Source: Alphaproteobacteria bacterium
Lineage (GTDB): Bacteria > Pseudomonadota > Alphaproteobacteria > Rhizobiales > Beijerinckiaceae
Reading direction: 5' to 3'
NCBI GenBank assembly: GCA_009921785.1
Contig: RFXE01000112.1
Span: forward strand, 1 to 5,991
Length of the DNA stretch: 5,991 nt
A program made the translations under genes and the position numbers. The notes beneath the pieces are model-generated. The model did no database searches and was not told the origin of the DNA. It worked only from the letters and a program-made list of their open reading frames with translations. This document shows positions 1 through 5,776 of the stretch, one piece after another; position 1 is the stretch's first letter, and each line of letters begins with the position of its first letter.

Positions 1-173
1 CTTTTCATCCGTTTGATTTCAAGCTCGGGGCAGCGCTCAATGATGCGGCCGCCCGTTGTGCCCGTTGACACAATATCGCATTGCGCCAATTGCGCGCGAT
101 GTTTTTCTGCCCATTCGACCATGCGGTCTTTCATTTGATCATGCGCGATGAGAGCGATGCGAAATTTAGCCAT
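1..173 (-). CDS. mgsA: Methylglyoxal synthase, N-terminal part (cut by window edge)
   Basis: Translating the minus strand from the ATG at 173-171 gives 57 codons that run off the window. The peptide begins MAKFRIALIAHDQMKDRMVE and later has a TGTTG motif at residues 37-41. This is the hallmark N-terminus of methylglyoxal synthase: the AHD motif (His11, Asp12) followed by a Lys (Lys15), then the TGTTG phosphate-binding loop. E. coli MgsA has the same arrangement (AHD, K, TGTTG). The enzyme is cytosolic and converts dihydroxyacetone phosphate to methylglyoxal plus phosphate, a bypass of lower glycolysis when phosphate is short. A GAGG Shine-Dalgarno (179-182) sits 5 nt before the ATG and supports this start. 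The catalytic Asp and the C-terminal half lie outside the window. It is the last minus-strand gene here, about 90 bp behind the SDR gene. Confidence 0.88.
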   Translation of the reverse strand, partial: MAKFRIALIAHDQMKDRMVEWAEKHRAQLAQCDIVSTGTTGGRIIERCPELEIKRMK

Positions 174-201
174 GGCGACCTCGATAGTCTGTCTCTTCAC
201 G

Positions 202-228
202 ATAATGCTAACGCGTAAAATTTGCCAA
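202..228 (-). promoter_or_regulatory. Possible sigma70-type promoter for mgsA
   Basis: On the minus strand TTGGCA (223-228) could be a -35 box and CATTAT (202-207) a -10 box, with a short 15-nt spacer, about 28 nt before the mgsA ATG. The match is moderate and the spacer is not ideal. The roughly 90-bp gap between the SDR stop and mgsA is the only place such a promoter could lie; read-through from upstream genes is equally possible. I see no terminator hairpin in this gap. Confidence 0.25.
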
Positions 229-263
229 GAGCGAAAGTCATAGCAAAAATTTTGTGTCTGCGT

Positions 264-1148
264 TTATTTTTTCAAAAGCGCGCGGCCTTCACCGGCTTCG
301 GCAAGTGCTTTTATGCCTTCACGATAGGTGGGGTAGAGAAGAGTAACACCCAACTCCTCACGGATAAGGCGATTGGACACGCGTTTATTGTCCGCATAGA
401 AGCTTCGCGCCATCTCGCTCATCACGGCCTTCTCGAAGGGAATTTCAGGCGGTGGTTCAACACCCATCCGTTCTGCCGCATAAGTCAAAACATCTTGGGG
501 CGGCGCGGGTTCATTATCGGTTACATTATAGACAGCGCCGGCGCATGGCTTTGCAAGGGAAGCGAGAAGTGTTTGCGCAATATCATCAACATGAATGCGG
601 TTGAATACCTGCCCCGGCTTGATGATGCGTTGCGCACGTTGCACGAGATTGAGTATCGGATTACGGCCAGGCCCATAAATTCCCGCGAGTCTAAAAATCT
701 GCACCGGCTTCGCCGCGCGTTCGCCTAAAGCGAGCCATTCCTGTTCGACTTTTACACGCATGTTCGTGCGCGCATGGCTCGGCGTTGGCGGCGTCGTCTC
801 ATCAACCCATCCGCCTTGTGCGTCACCATAAACACCAATGGTTGAGAGATAACCGATCCAGCGAATGGTTTTTGATTGTTCGATGTGACGCGCGAAGCGG
901 CGCAGCACCGGATCGCCTCGCTCATCCGGCCCGATTGAAATCAATACCGCATCGACTTGCGCTAAAGCGTTTTCAATCTTCGCATCCGCATACTCATCAT
1001 TAAAGACAACCACATGACAGGCGTCTTTTGTGAGCCGCGCGGCTTTCTCTTGTGACGTTACTGTCGCCGTGATGGTTGAAAATCGTGACGTAGCAAAATC
1101 AACAAAGGCTTTTGCCGAAAATCCCAGGCCGAACACGACGAGTTTCAT
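264..1148 (-). CDS. SDR family / NAD(P)-dependent epimerase-like protein (YeeZ-like)
   Basis: A 294-residue protein. It opens with a beta strand and a dinucleotide-binding loop (MKLVVFGLGFSAKAF, a GxGxxA variant at residues 7-12). Further hallmarks of extended SDRs are YLSTIGVYGD at residues 100-109, FRLAGIYGPGR at 152-162, and RIHVDDIA at 184-191. The classic YxxxK catalytic pair is not obvious: the expected stretch reads ARTNMRVKVEQEW, with Arg and Lys but no Tyr, as in the atypical YeeZ-type SDRs. The protein probably binds NAD(P) in the cytosol; its substrate cannot be told from sequence. An upstream in-frame ATG at 1172 would add 8 residues, but the start at 1148 is preferred. It has a strong GGAAGGGA ribosome site 6 nt upstream, its ATG overlaps the queG stop as ATGA, and the Rossmann strand begins there. 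It is almost certainly co-translated with queG. Confidence 0.85.
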   Translation of the reverse strand: MKLVVFGLGFSAKAFVDFATSRFSTITATVTSQEKAARLTKDACHVVVFNDEYADAKIENALAQVDAVLISIGPDERGDPVLRRFARHIEQSKTIRWIGYLSTIGVYGDAQGGWVDETTPPTPSHARTNMRVKVEQEWLALGERAAKPVQIFRLAGIYGPGRNPILNLVQRAQRIIKPGQVFNRIHVDDIAQTLLASLAKPCAGAVYNVTDNEPAPPQDVLTYAAERMGVEPPPEIPFEKAVMSEMARSFYADNKRVSNRLIREELGVTLLYPTYREGIKALAEAGEGRALLKK

Positions 1149-2308
1149 GACGCATCCCTTCCAGCAAGCCATTCAGCGCAGGTCTCGGAATCTGTCTCAC
1201 GCGGCAAATGCGCCTCCCGCGTCGCGTTAAAGTGCGCAGGTGATACGAGTTGCGCCAAAGCCCAGATTGCCGCCCCGCGCACCAAAGCGGAAGGATCTTC
1301 AAGACAACGTTCGATGTCCGGAATCATTTCGGGGTGACCTGAATTACCCATAGCGATGAGAACATTACGCAGAAAGCGATCACGCCCCGTGCGCTTAATC
1401 GGCGTGCCTGCAAATAGTGTCCGGAAAGCGGCACCATCAAGTCGCGAGAGATTTACAAGCGACAAATCTTTCAAATCAGACCGCAGATAGGGGCGCAGCG
1501 CGGATGACATCTGCGCAAAGCGATTCCAAGGACACACTGCGAGGCAATCATCACAGCCGAAAATACGATTTCCGATTTTTGAGCGCAATGCACGATCAAT
1601 TGGGCCCTTATGTTCAATTGTGAGATAGGCGATGCATTTATTTGAATCGAGTTGATAGGGTGCCGGAAACGCATCGGTCGGACAAATCGATAGACACCGC
1701 GTGCAGGTGCCACAATGATCGGCGCTTTTTGAATCAGCGGGCAATTCGAAATTCGTGTAAATGGCACCGAGAAAGGTCCAAGACCCTTGCGCACGCGAAA
1801 CAAGTACCGTGTGTTTGCCTTGCCATCCGAGTCCTGCGGCGTGAGCCAGCGCTTTCTCCATCACCGGTGCGGTATCAACAAAGACTTTGACTTCGGCGGT
1901 CTTATGTTCACCTGAAATTTTTTCGGCTTTTGTTTTCGTGTCTATAATAAAACGTGCGAGCCGTTTCAATTTTGATTTGATGACATCATGATAATCACGC
2001 GACCGTGCATAGGCGGTTATCGTGCCTCGATCTTTATGCTGAAGATCATCAAGGACATCATCATCGGGCGCATAACTCATACCCAGCATCACGATGGATT
2101 TAACATCAGGCCAGAGACTTGCGGGATGCGCGCGTTCATTCACACGTTCTTCCATCCATGTCATGGAGCCGTGAAATCCCGCTTCGAGCCACGCGCGTAA
2201 GCGGATCTCGGCATCCGGAATAGAATGGGGCGAGGTTATGCCGAAGGCATCAAAGCCTTCAGCTTCAGCTTCGGCGGCGAGTGCCGTTTTGAAATCAGCG
2301 GGGCTCAG
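1145..2308 (-). CDS. queG: Epoxyqueuosine reductase QueG, probable CTG start
   Basis: QueG is the cobalamin- and [4Fe-4S]-dependent cytosolic enzyme that reduces epoxyqueuosine to queuosine in tRNA. Numbered from the CTG (387 aa; E. coli QueG is 379), it has FVDTAP with the likely catalytic Asp145, then GLGWQGKH at about 159-166. The first ferredoxin motif CGTCTRCLSICP has Cys199/202/205/209. The second set is Cys225 with CDDCLAVCPWN (Cys252/255/259). A HEAT-like C-terminus (LVRGAAIWALAQL) follows. The first ATG in frame is at 2164, but the 48 codons before it read as a normal QueG N-terminus (AEGFDAFGIT, then RLRAWLEAGFHGSM). No ATG, GTG or TTG exists between the upstream stop (2357-2359) and 2164. 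The CTG at 2308-2306 overlaps the fzlA stop as CTGA, so a coupled non-canonical start is likely; a lost ATG or a sequence error is the alternative. The gene sits between fzlA and the SDR gene. Confidence 0.93.
   Translation of the reverse strand: MSPADFKTALAAEAEAEGFDAFGITSPHSIPDAEIRLRAWLEAGFHGSMTWMEERVNERAHPASLWPDVKSIVMLGMSYAPDDDVLDDLQHKDRGTITAYARSRDYHDVIKSKLKRLARFIIDTKTKAEKISGEHKTAEVKVFVDTAPVMEKALAHAAGLGWQGKHTVLVSRAQGSWTFLGAIYTNFELPADSKSADHCGTCTRCLSICPTDAFPAPYQLDSNKCIAYLTIEHKGPIDRALRSKIGNRIFGCDDCLAVCPWNRFAQMSSALRPYLRSDLKDLSLVNLSRLDGAAFRTLFAGTPIKRTGRDRFLRNVLIAMGNSGHPEMIPDIERCLEDPSALVRGAAIWALAQLVSPAHFNATREAHLPRETDSETCAEWLAGRDAS
1155..1162 (-). promoter_or_regulatory. Ribosome binding site that fixes the SDR start
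   Basis: The minus strand reads GGAAGGGA inside the last codons of queG, 6 nt before the ATG at 1148. This good Shine-Dalgarno match favours the shorter, ATGA-coupled start over the in-frame ATG at 1172. Confidence 0.6.
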
Positions 2309-2997
2309 AAATCGAGATCCGCATAATGCGCCGACGGATCCATACCGGGCACGCGATCAGCGAGAAGCGGCCGGAAAGCGGGGCGCGATTTGACTTTTTG
2401 ATACCAGAGCTTTGCCGGCTCATGAGTGGACCAAGGCACATCGCCAAGATAATCGGCCACCGAAATCTGCGCCGCGGCGGCGAGATCGGCATAAGTCATT
2501 TTCGGTCCGGCGAGCCAATTCCGCTCCGCCATGAGGTAATCGATATAAGCGAGGTGATAGCGGATATTGTTTCGCGCGGCGCGAATGGGCGTCATATCCG
2601 GACCCCCGCCGCCCTGCTCGGCCGACATGAAGCGCTTGGTGATCTTTTCATGCTGAAGATAGCCGGTAACTTCATCGAACAGTTTGCCATTGAACCAATC
2701 GAGCAACCGGCGCACTTCGGCGCGCTCCGCGGGTTGGTCCGGCAAAAGACGGCGGTCGCCCATGCCGAGGCCCCGGGTTTCATCGAGATATTCGGCAATG
2801 ACGCCTGCGCCCGGTAGCGGCAAATCCTCTTGTTCCAAGAAGACGGGCGTTGTGCCGGCCGGATTGAGCGCCATAAATTCGCGGCGACGTTCCCACACCC
2901 GCTCCTCAATCAATGTCGGGGTAATTCCCAATTCGCCCAAAACCAACCGCACGAAGCGAGACTGGGGACAAAAGGCGGCGTGATAAAGCGTGGTCAT
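2305..2997 (-). CDS. fzlA: GST-fold protein, likely FtsZ-binding division protein FzlA
   Basis: A 230-residue glutathione-S-transferase-fold protein. The thioredoxin-like N-domain starts MTTLYHAAFCPQSRFVRLVL and carries LNPAGTTPVF at 44-53 with the cis-Pro (Pro51) of GSTs. The helical C-domain has the N-capping box MTYAD at about 167-171 and YLGDVPW at 183-189. The protein ends in an acidic-aromatic tail, HYADLDF, with Asp227 and Asp229. From memory, Caulobacter FzlA has about this length and a functionally important Asp227 in a conserved C-terminal tail. FzlA binds FtsZ filaments and supports septal wall synthesis in Alphaproteobacteria. A generic GST is the alternative. Met at 2997 is chosen because the GST fold begins there; ATGs at 3021 and 3036 would add 8 or 13 unlikely residues. 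It lies divergent from uppP, another envelope gene, and overlaps queG. Confidence 0.82.
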   Translation of the reverse strand: MTTLYHAAFCPQSRFVRLVLGELGITPTLIEERVWERRREFMALNPAGTTPVFLEQEDLPLPGAGVIAEYLDETRGLGMGDRRLLPDQPAERAEVRRLLDWFNGKLFDEVTGYLQHEKITKRFMSAEQGGGGPDMTPIRAARNNIRYHLAYIDYLMAERNWLAGPKMTYADLAAAAQISVADYLGDVPWSTHEPAKLWYQKVKSRPAFRPLLADRVPGMDPSAHYADLDF

Positions 2998-3077
2998 GAA
3001 ACTTACGAAATCCACTTGCATCCAATGGCCAAGCATCGGAGTTAACCCATGCCGCCCCTAAATTCGACGCAAAGGTC

Positions 3078-3145
3078 GATTCGGGTTGGCGGCGCAACTC
3101 GGACCCGTATAGAACCGTGATCAACGCGAAACAATATGATTCGGG
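3078..3145. repeat. Two direct copies of GATTCGGG, each with a GANTC methylation site
   Basis: GATTCGGG occurs at 3078-3085 and 3138-3145 in the 154-bp fzlA-uppP intergenic region, 60 bp apart. Each contains GATTC, the GANTC recognition site of CcrM-type cell-cycle methyltransferases of Alphaproteobacteria. The first copy abuts the candidate uppP -35 box and the second lies in the uppP leader. The repeat could be chance. Confidence 0.35.
3086..3113 (+). promoter_or_regulatory. Candidate sigma70-type promoter for uppP
   Basis: TTGGCG (3086-3091) and TATAGA (3108-3113) are separated by 16 nt, 38 nt before the uppP ATG. Each box matches 4 of 6 consensus positions with the conserved TTG and TATA parts present. 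It is the best plus-strand promoter candidate in this intergenic region. I found no equally good candidate for fzlA on the opposite strand. Confidence 0.4.
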
Positions 3146-3151
3146 CCTGCC

Positions 3152-3938
3152 ATGGACGCTATGACCTTGAAAGCCGTCATCCTCGGAATCATCGAGGGGC
3201 TCACCGAATATCTCCCCGTATCTTCAACAGGCCATCTCCTTCTTGCGGAACATTTTCTTGGTCTGAATTTCGAAGATGCCACGCTCGATAAGACGTTTAC
3301 TGTGCTTGTCCAGCTTGGTTCGATTTTGGCGCTCGTCCTTGTTTATGTGAAACGTCTGTTACAGATCCTGCTCGCCTCCGCGCGCGATAAACAAGCGCGC
3401 AACTTCATATTCGGAATCTTGCTCGCATTTTTACCAGCCGCTGTTGTCGGAGCCTTGCTTCACGGATTTATCAAAGGTGTGTTGTTCAATCCTTTGATTG
3501 TGTGCATAGCCTTGATCGCTGGTGGATTTATTCTTCTTCTCGTTGATGAATTGCCGCTCGAGCGCAAACATCATGATGCCACGCGCTTTCCGCTGAGCAT
3601 GGCATTTAAAATTGGTATCATTCAATGTATCGCGATGATCCCGGGCGTGTCCCGTTCCGGCGCAACGATTGTGGGCGCTATGGCGCTCGGTGCCGATAAA
3701 AGAGCGGCCGCCGAATTTTCATTCTTTCTCGCGATCCCGACAATGGTTGGTGCCTTCGCTTATGATCTGATGAAAAGCTATAAGGATCTAACCCTCACAG
3801 GAACGAGCTTGATTGCCATCGGTGATCGTTGTGACAAGCTTGTTGCGTTATGTCGCACGACACGGCTTTGCCGTCTTTGCCTGGTGGCGGATTATCATCG
3901 GTGCTGCCGGGCTTGCCGGACTTCTCGTTTTCGGTTGA
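3152..3938 (+). pseudogene. uppP: Undecaprenyl-diphosphatase UppP (BacA), frameshifted near the 3' end
   Basis: UppP is an integral inner-membrane phosphatase that converts undecaprenyl diphosphate to undecaprenyl phosphate, recycling the lipid carrier for peptidoglycan and giving bacitracin tolerance. The first 224 codons are a clean UppP. They include EGLTEYLPVSSTGH with Glu15/Glu19 and the SSTGH loop (24-28), the IPGVSRSGAT motif at 163-172 with Arg168, and several hydrophobic segments. After IAIG (ending 3823) the frame breaks. The family's C-terminus continues in another frame from about 3825: VIVVTSLLRYVARHGFAVFAWW and on to GLLVFG, stopping at TGA 3936-3938. About 8 residues of the membrane helix usual after IAIG are absent, so this is a small deletion (about 26 nt by homology), not a single-base slip. 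In the annotated frame translation instead runs on to a TGA at 3989-3991 with a non-UppP, Arg/Cys-rich tail. All catalytic motifs are upstream, so residual activity is possible. Confidence 0.88.
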
Positions 3939-3987
3939 GTCTACCTGGGCTGTCTCTTTTCCTTTTTATAACTTACATGAAATGGAT

Positions 3988-4350
3988 ATGACGATGTCCG
4001 AATTAAACGAGCTCAATGCGCTTTATGTGCATCCCCAAAAAATTACTCTGACCGATACTGCCATTAGTTTGATAAGAGAATTTTGGCAGGTCATGCCAAA
4101 CAGAAGTATGAACGCAATTGTTATTACTCATATGATCGACATTTCAGAAAAGGTTCCAAATTCTCCTGTTAAAATCATTGCAGAAAATGTACTTACTCTT
4201 GGATTACAAGAGTTGAAAAATATTCCTCACGATAAATTAACATATGTCGGTTCGATACCTGTTGCGTTTTGGACACGAATGACACCGGATGATACTGGTG
4301 AATGTCAGATCACGGCAGAAGGCAATATACTAAAGCGTGTCATAAAATGA
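3988..4350 (+). CDS. Small AT-rich protein of unknown function
   Basis: About 120 residues, which I do not recognise. It begins MTMSELNELNALYVHPQKI and contains REFWQ, AIVITHMIDISEKVP, AENVLTLGLQELKNI and a Thr/Gly-rich end (TPDDTGECQITAEG). It has one Cys, no signal peptide and no convincing membrane helix, so it is probably a soluble alpha/beta protein. Start candidates are ATGs at 3982, 3988 and 3994. The one at 3988 overlaps the TGA of the frameshifted uppP reading as ATGA; the one at 3994 has a weak GGA 7 nt upstream. The open frame extends back to 3850, but that part only shadows the uppP C-terminus. Codon use and composition are visibly more AT-rich than in the neighbours, which suggests acquisition or relaxed selection. 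Tail-to-tail with nth. Confidence 0.5.
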   Translation: MTMSELNELNALYVHPQKITLTDTAISLIREFWQVMPNRSMNAIVITHMIDISEKVPNSPVKIIAENVLTLGLQELKNIPHDKLTYVGSIPVAFWTRMTPDDTGECQITAEGNILKRVIK

Positions 4351-4409
4351 CGCGCGGTGATGAGGACGCGTTTATAGAGAATTCTTTATTGTCGTCCAAT
4401 CTAGTGTGC

Positions 4410-4436
4410 GGAATGAAATGAAATCATCTCCATTCC
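4410..4436. repeat. Two-part inverted repeat between convergent genes
   Basis: GGAATG (4410-4415) pairs with CATTCC (4431-4436), and inside it ATGA (4418-4421) pairs with TCAT (4424-4427), leaving small internal loops. It lies in the 132-bp gap between the unknown ORF and the nth stop, where a bidirectional terminator would be expected. There is no good T-run on either strand, so a rho-independent terminator is only a weak possibility. The rest of the gap shows nothing else I can support. Confidence 0.3.
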
Positions 4437-4482
4437 TTCCACTCTCGTGGTTTCGTCATTCTTTTTCGGGTCGTATCACTCA

Positions 4483-5244
4483 TCAACCATTCGGTTGCAA
4501 CTTCGGTTCAAACCGACAGAGATCAGCAATCGGACAGCGCCAACATTCAGGCTTGCGCGCTTTGCACAAATAGCGGCCATGCAAAATCAGCCAATGATGC
4601 GCGTGAAGGCCGTATTGCGCGGGGATAATTTTTTCCAACCCCGCTTCAACCGCCTCAGGTGTTTTGCCAAGGGCTAAAGGAAGACGATTAGAGACGCGAA
4701 ACACATGCGTATCGACCGCCATGGTCGGATGGCCAAAGGCCATGTTCAAAACAACATTCGCCGTTTTGCGTCCCACGCCGGGTAATTTTTGCAACGCATC
4801 CCGATCATCAGGCACTTCGCCCTTATGATCACGCAAAAGTGCTTCAGAAAGCGCTATGACATTTTTTGCTTTGGTCCGAAACAGACCGATAGTTTTGATA
4901 TAATCGCGCAGTTTTTCTTCGCCGAGCGCTACCATTTTTTTTGGATTATCAACCCGCTTAAACAAAGCGCGTGTGGCTTTATTTACGCCCGCATCCGTCG
5001 CTTGGGCCGACAGCACAACAGCAACGAGCAATGTATAGGCATTGACATGCTCAAGCTCGCCTTTGGGCTCCGGTTCGATATCATGAAAACGACGGAACAC
5101 CTCTTCGACATCTGAAGGGTTAAGCGCTTTGATCCGGTCCCGCGGTTTTTTAGCCGTTGGCTTTTTGGTCACGACTTTCTGTGCGGGGGACGTTTTTGCG
5201 TCCCGTCCAGGAGATGATTTTTTGGGGAGCGGCTTTCTTGTCAT
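4483..5244 (-). CDS. nth: Endonuclease III (DNA glycosylase / AP lyase)
   Basis: A 253-residue HhH-GPD DNA glycosylase with AP-lyase activity that removes oxidised pyrimidines in base-excision repair. LLVAVVLSAQATDAGVNKAT lies at about 72-91. The helix-hairpin-helix LPGVGRKTANVVL is at 154-166 with catalytic Lys160. VDTHVFRVSNR follows with catalytic Asp178, the same 18-residue spacing as in E. coli Nth (Lys120, Asp138). The C-terminal [4Fe-4S] ligands are C-X6-C-X2-C-X5-C (Cys227, 234, 237, 243). The first 38 or so residues are a Lys/Pro/Thr-rich basic extension beyond the E. coli length (211 aa), probably disordered and DNA-contacting; such extensions occur in other alphaproteobacterial Nth proteins. 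No Shine-Dalgarno precedes the ATG at 5244, and a promoter lies right against it, so the mRNA may be leaderless. Divergent from the DUF2244 gene. Confidence 0.97.
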   Translation of the reverse strand: MTRKPLPKKSSPGRDAKTSPAQKVVTKKPTAKKPRDRIKALNPSDVEEVFRRFHDIEPEPKGELEHVNAYTLLVAVVLSAQATDAGVNKATRALFKRVDNPKKMVALGEEKLRDYIKTIGLFRTKAKNVIALSEALLRDHKGEVPDDRDALQKLPGVGRKTANVVLNMAFGHPTMAVDTHVFRVSNRLPLALGKTPEAVEAGLEKIIPAQYGLHAHHWLILHGRYLCKARKPECWRCPIADLCRFEPKLQPNG

Positions 5245-5253
5245 GCGGGGATA

Positions 5254-5283
5254 AATATAGTTTGCTCTTCCTGTTTCTCACAA
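5254..5283 (-). promoter_or_regulatory. Candidate nth promoter, leaderless-type spacing
   Basis: On the minus strand TTGTGA (5278-5283) and TATATT (5254-5259, 5 of 6 to consensus) are 18 nt apart. Only 9 nt separate the -10 box from the nth ATG at 5244, so transcription would begin within a few bases of the start codon. Its -35 box is one arm of the dyad at 5278-5297. Confidence 0.4.
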
Positions 5284-5297
5284 GCACACAGTTGTGA
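5278..5297. promoter_or_regulatory. TCACAA-N8-TTGTGA dyad, candidate operator
   Basis: A perfect 6-bp inverted repeat, TCACAA (5278-5283) and TTGTGA (5292-5297), spaced by 8 nt. It lies in the 56-bp space between the divergent nth and DUF2244 starts. One arm coincides with the nth -35 candidate and the other ends 3 nt before the DUF2244 ATG. A dimeric regulator bound here could affect both genes. The arms are in the reverse order of a CRP site (TGTGA-N6-TCACA), so CRP is not implied. Confidence 0.35.
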
Positions 5298-5300
5298 CCT

Positions 5301-5776
5301 ATGAGCCTCGGTCCGGATCAGTCCCTGCTTTTTGTCACGTTAAGGCCGCACCGGTCTTTAACGCCGCGCGGCTTATGGTTGGTTGTGATCTGTGTCGGGA
5401 TTGCCAGTCTCGTTGCCGCTCTTCCCTTCGTCATTCTCGGCTTTTGGCCCGTCGCGGGATTTTATGGACTTGATGTCGCGCTTTTGGCCTTCGCCTTTCG
5501 CGCCAGTTTCAAAGCGTCCGAGATGACGGAAGAATTAGCACTGACGCCCCTTGAGCTGCATGTCCGGCGGAAACGTCCGCAGGGTCCACCAGAGGAATGG
5601 CGCTTCAATCCAATTTGGACAAAATTACATGCGGATCGCCATGAGTGTTCTCGCGCGGAACCTCTTTGCTGATCGGACAAGATTTGGGGCCTGATGATAA
5701 GCAGAAACTCTATTCCGCGCTGTCATCCGCACTAAGCCAAGCGAAATCAGGTCCTGTCTTCGCCTCGGGCGAATAG
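5301..5776 (+). pseudogene. DUF2244 family membrane protein, frameshifted
   Basis: DUF2244 proteins are small alphaproteobacterial inner-membrane proteins of unknown function. The N-terminus has the family's LRPHRSLTPRGLW (14-26), then two hydrophobic segments (about 26-47 and 50-67) making a helical hairpin. The hydrophilic part ELALTPLELHVRR and EEWRFNPIWTKLHADRHE runs to residue 115. After 5645 the frame breaks: the annotated frame gives a short non-family tail (CSRAEPLC) and stops at 5670-5672. The family's C-terminus continues in another frame, FSRGTSLLIGQDLGPDDKQ and on to the TAG at 5774-5776. Comparison with the usual layout suggests several residues before SRG are missing, so this is a small deletion (length 1 modulo 3) rather than only a base slip. 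No Shine-Dalgarno is seen before the ATG. It lies between nth and an Ada-type gene, a neighbourhood I recall from other Alphaproteobacteria. Confidence 0.72.

Noticed and set aside
222..728. 168-codon open frame on the plus strand
   Set aside because: It lies wholly opposite the SDR gene, has no recognisable motif, and its composition follows from that gene's codons.
1471..1803. 110-codon minus-strand frame
   Set aside because: It is an out-of-frame shadow inside queG, whose Cys clusters occupy the true frame here.
2326..2817. 163-codon open frame on the plus strand
   Set aside because: It is antisense to the fzlA-like gene and has no domain or start signal. The real gene on the other strand is well supported.
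3815..3860. Programmed ribosomal frameshift in uppP
   Set aside because: There is no slippery heptamer at the break, and shifting frame alone would still leave the membrane helix about 8 residues short, so a deletion explains it better.
3994..4100. Resemblance of the unknown ORF start (KITLTDTAISLIREF) to IscA/HesB-type proteins
   Set aside because: The conserved Cys residues and the glycine-rich core of IscA are absent, so the likeness is superficial.
4364..4397. GGACG...CGTCC inverted repeat with a central AGAATTCT palindrome
   Set aside because: The 5-bp arms are 24 nt apart and the stem between them is poor. It could be chance and shows no terminator features.
4789..5115. 108-codon plus-strand frame
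   Set aside because: It is antisense to nth, with no features of its own.
5278..5297. CRP/FNR binding site
   Set aside because: The arms are in the inverse order (TCACAA...TTGTGA) and the spacing is wrong for CRP; FNR half-sites are not matched.
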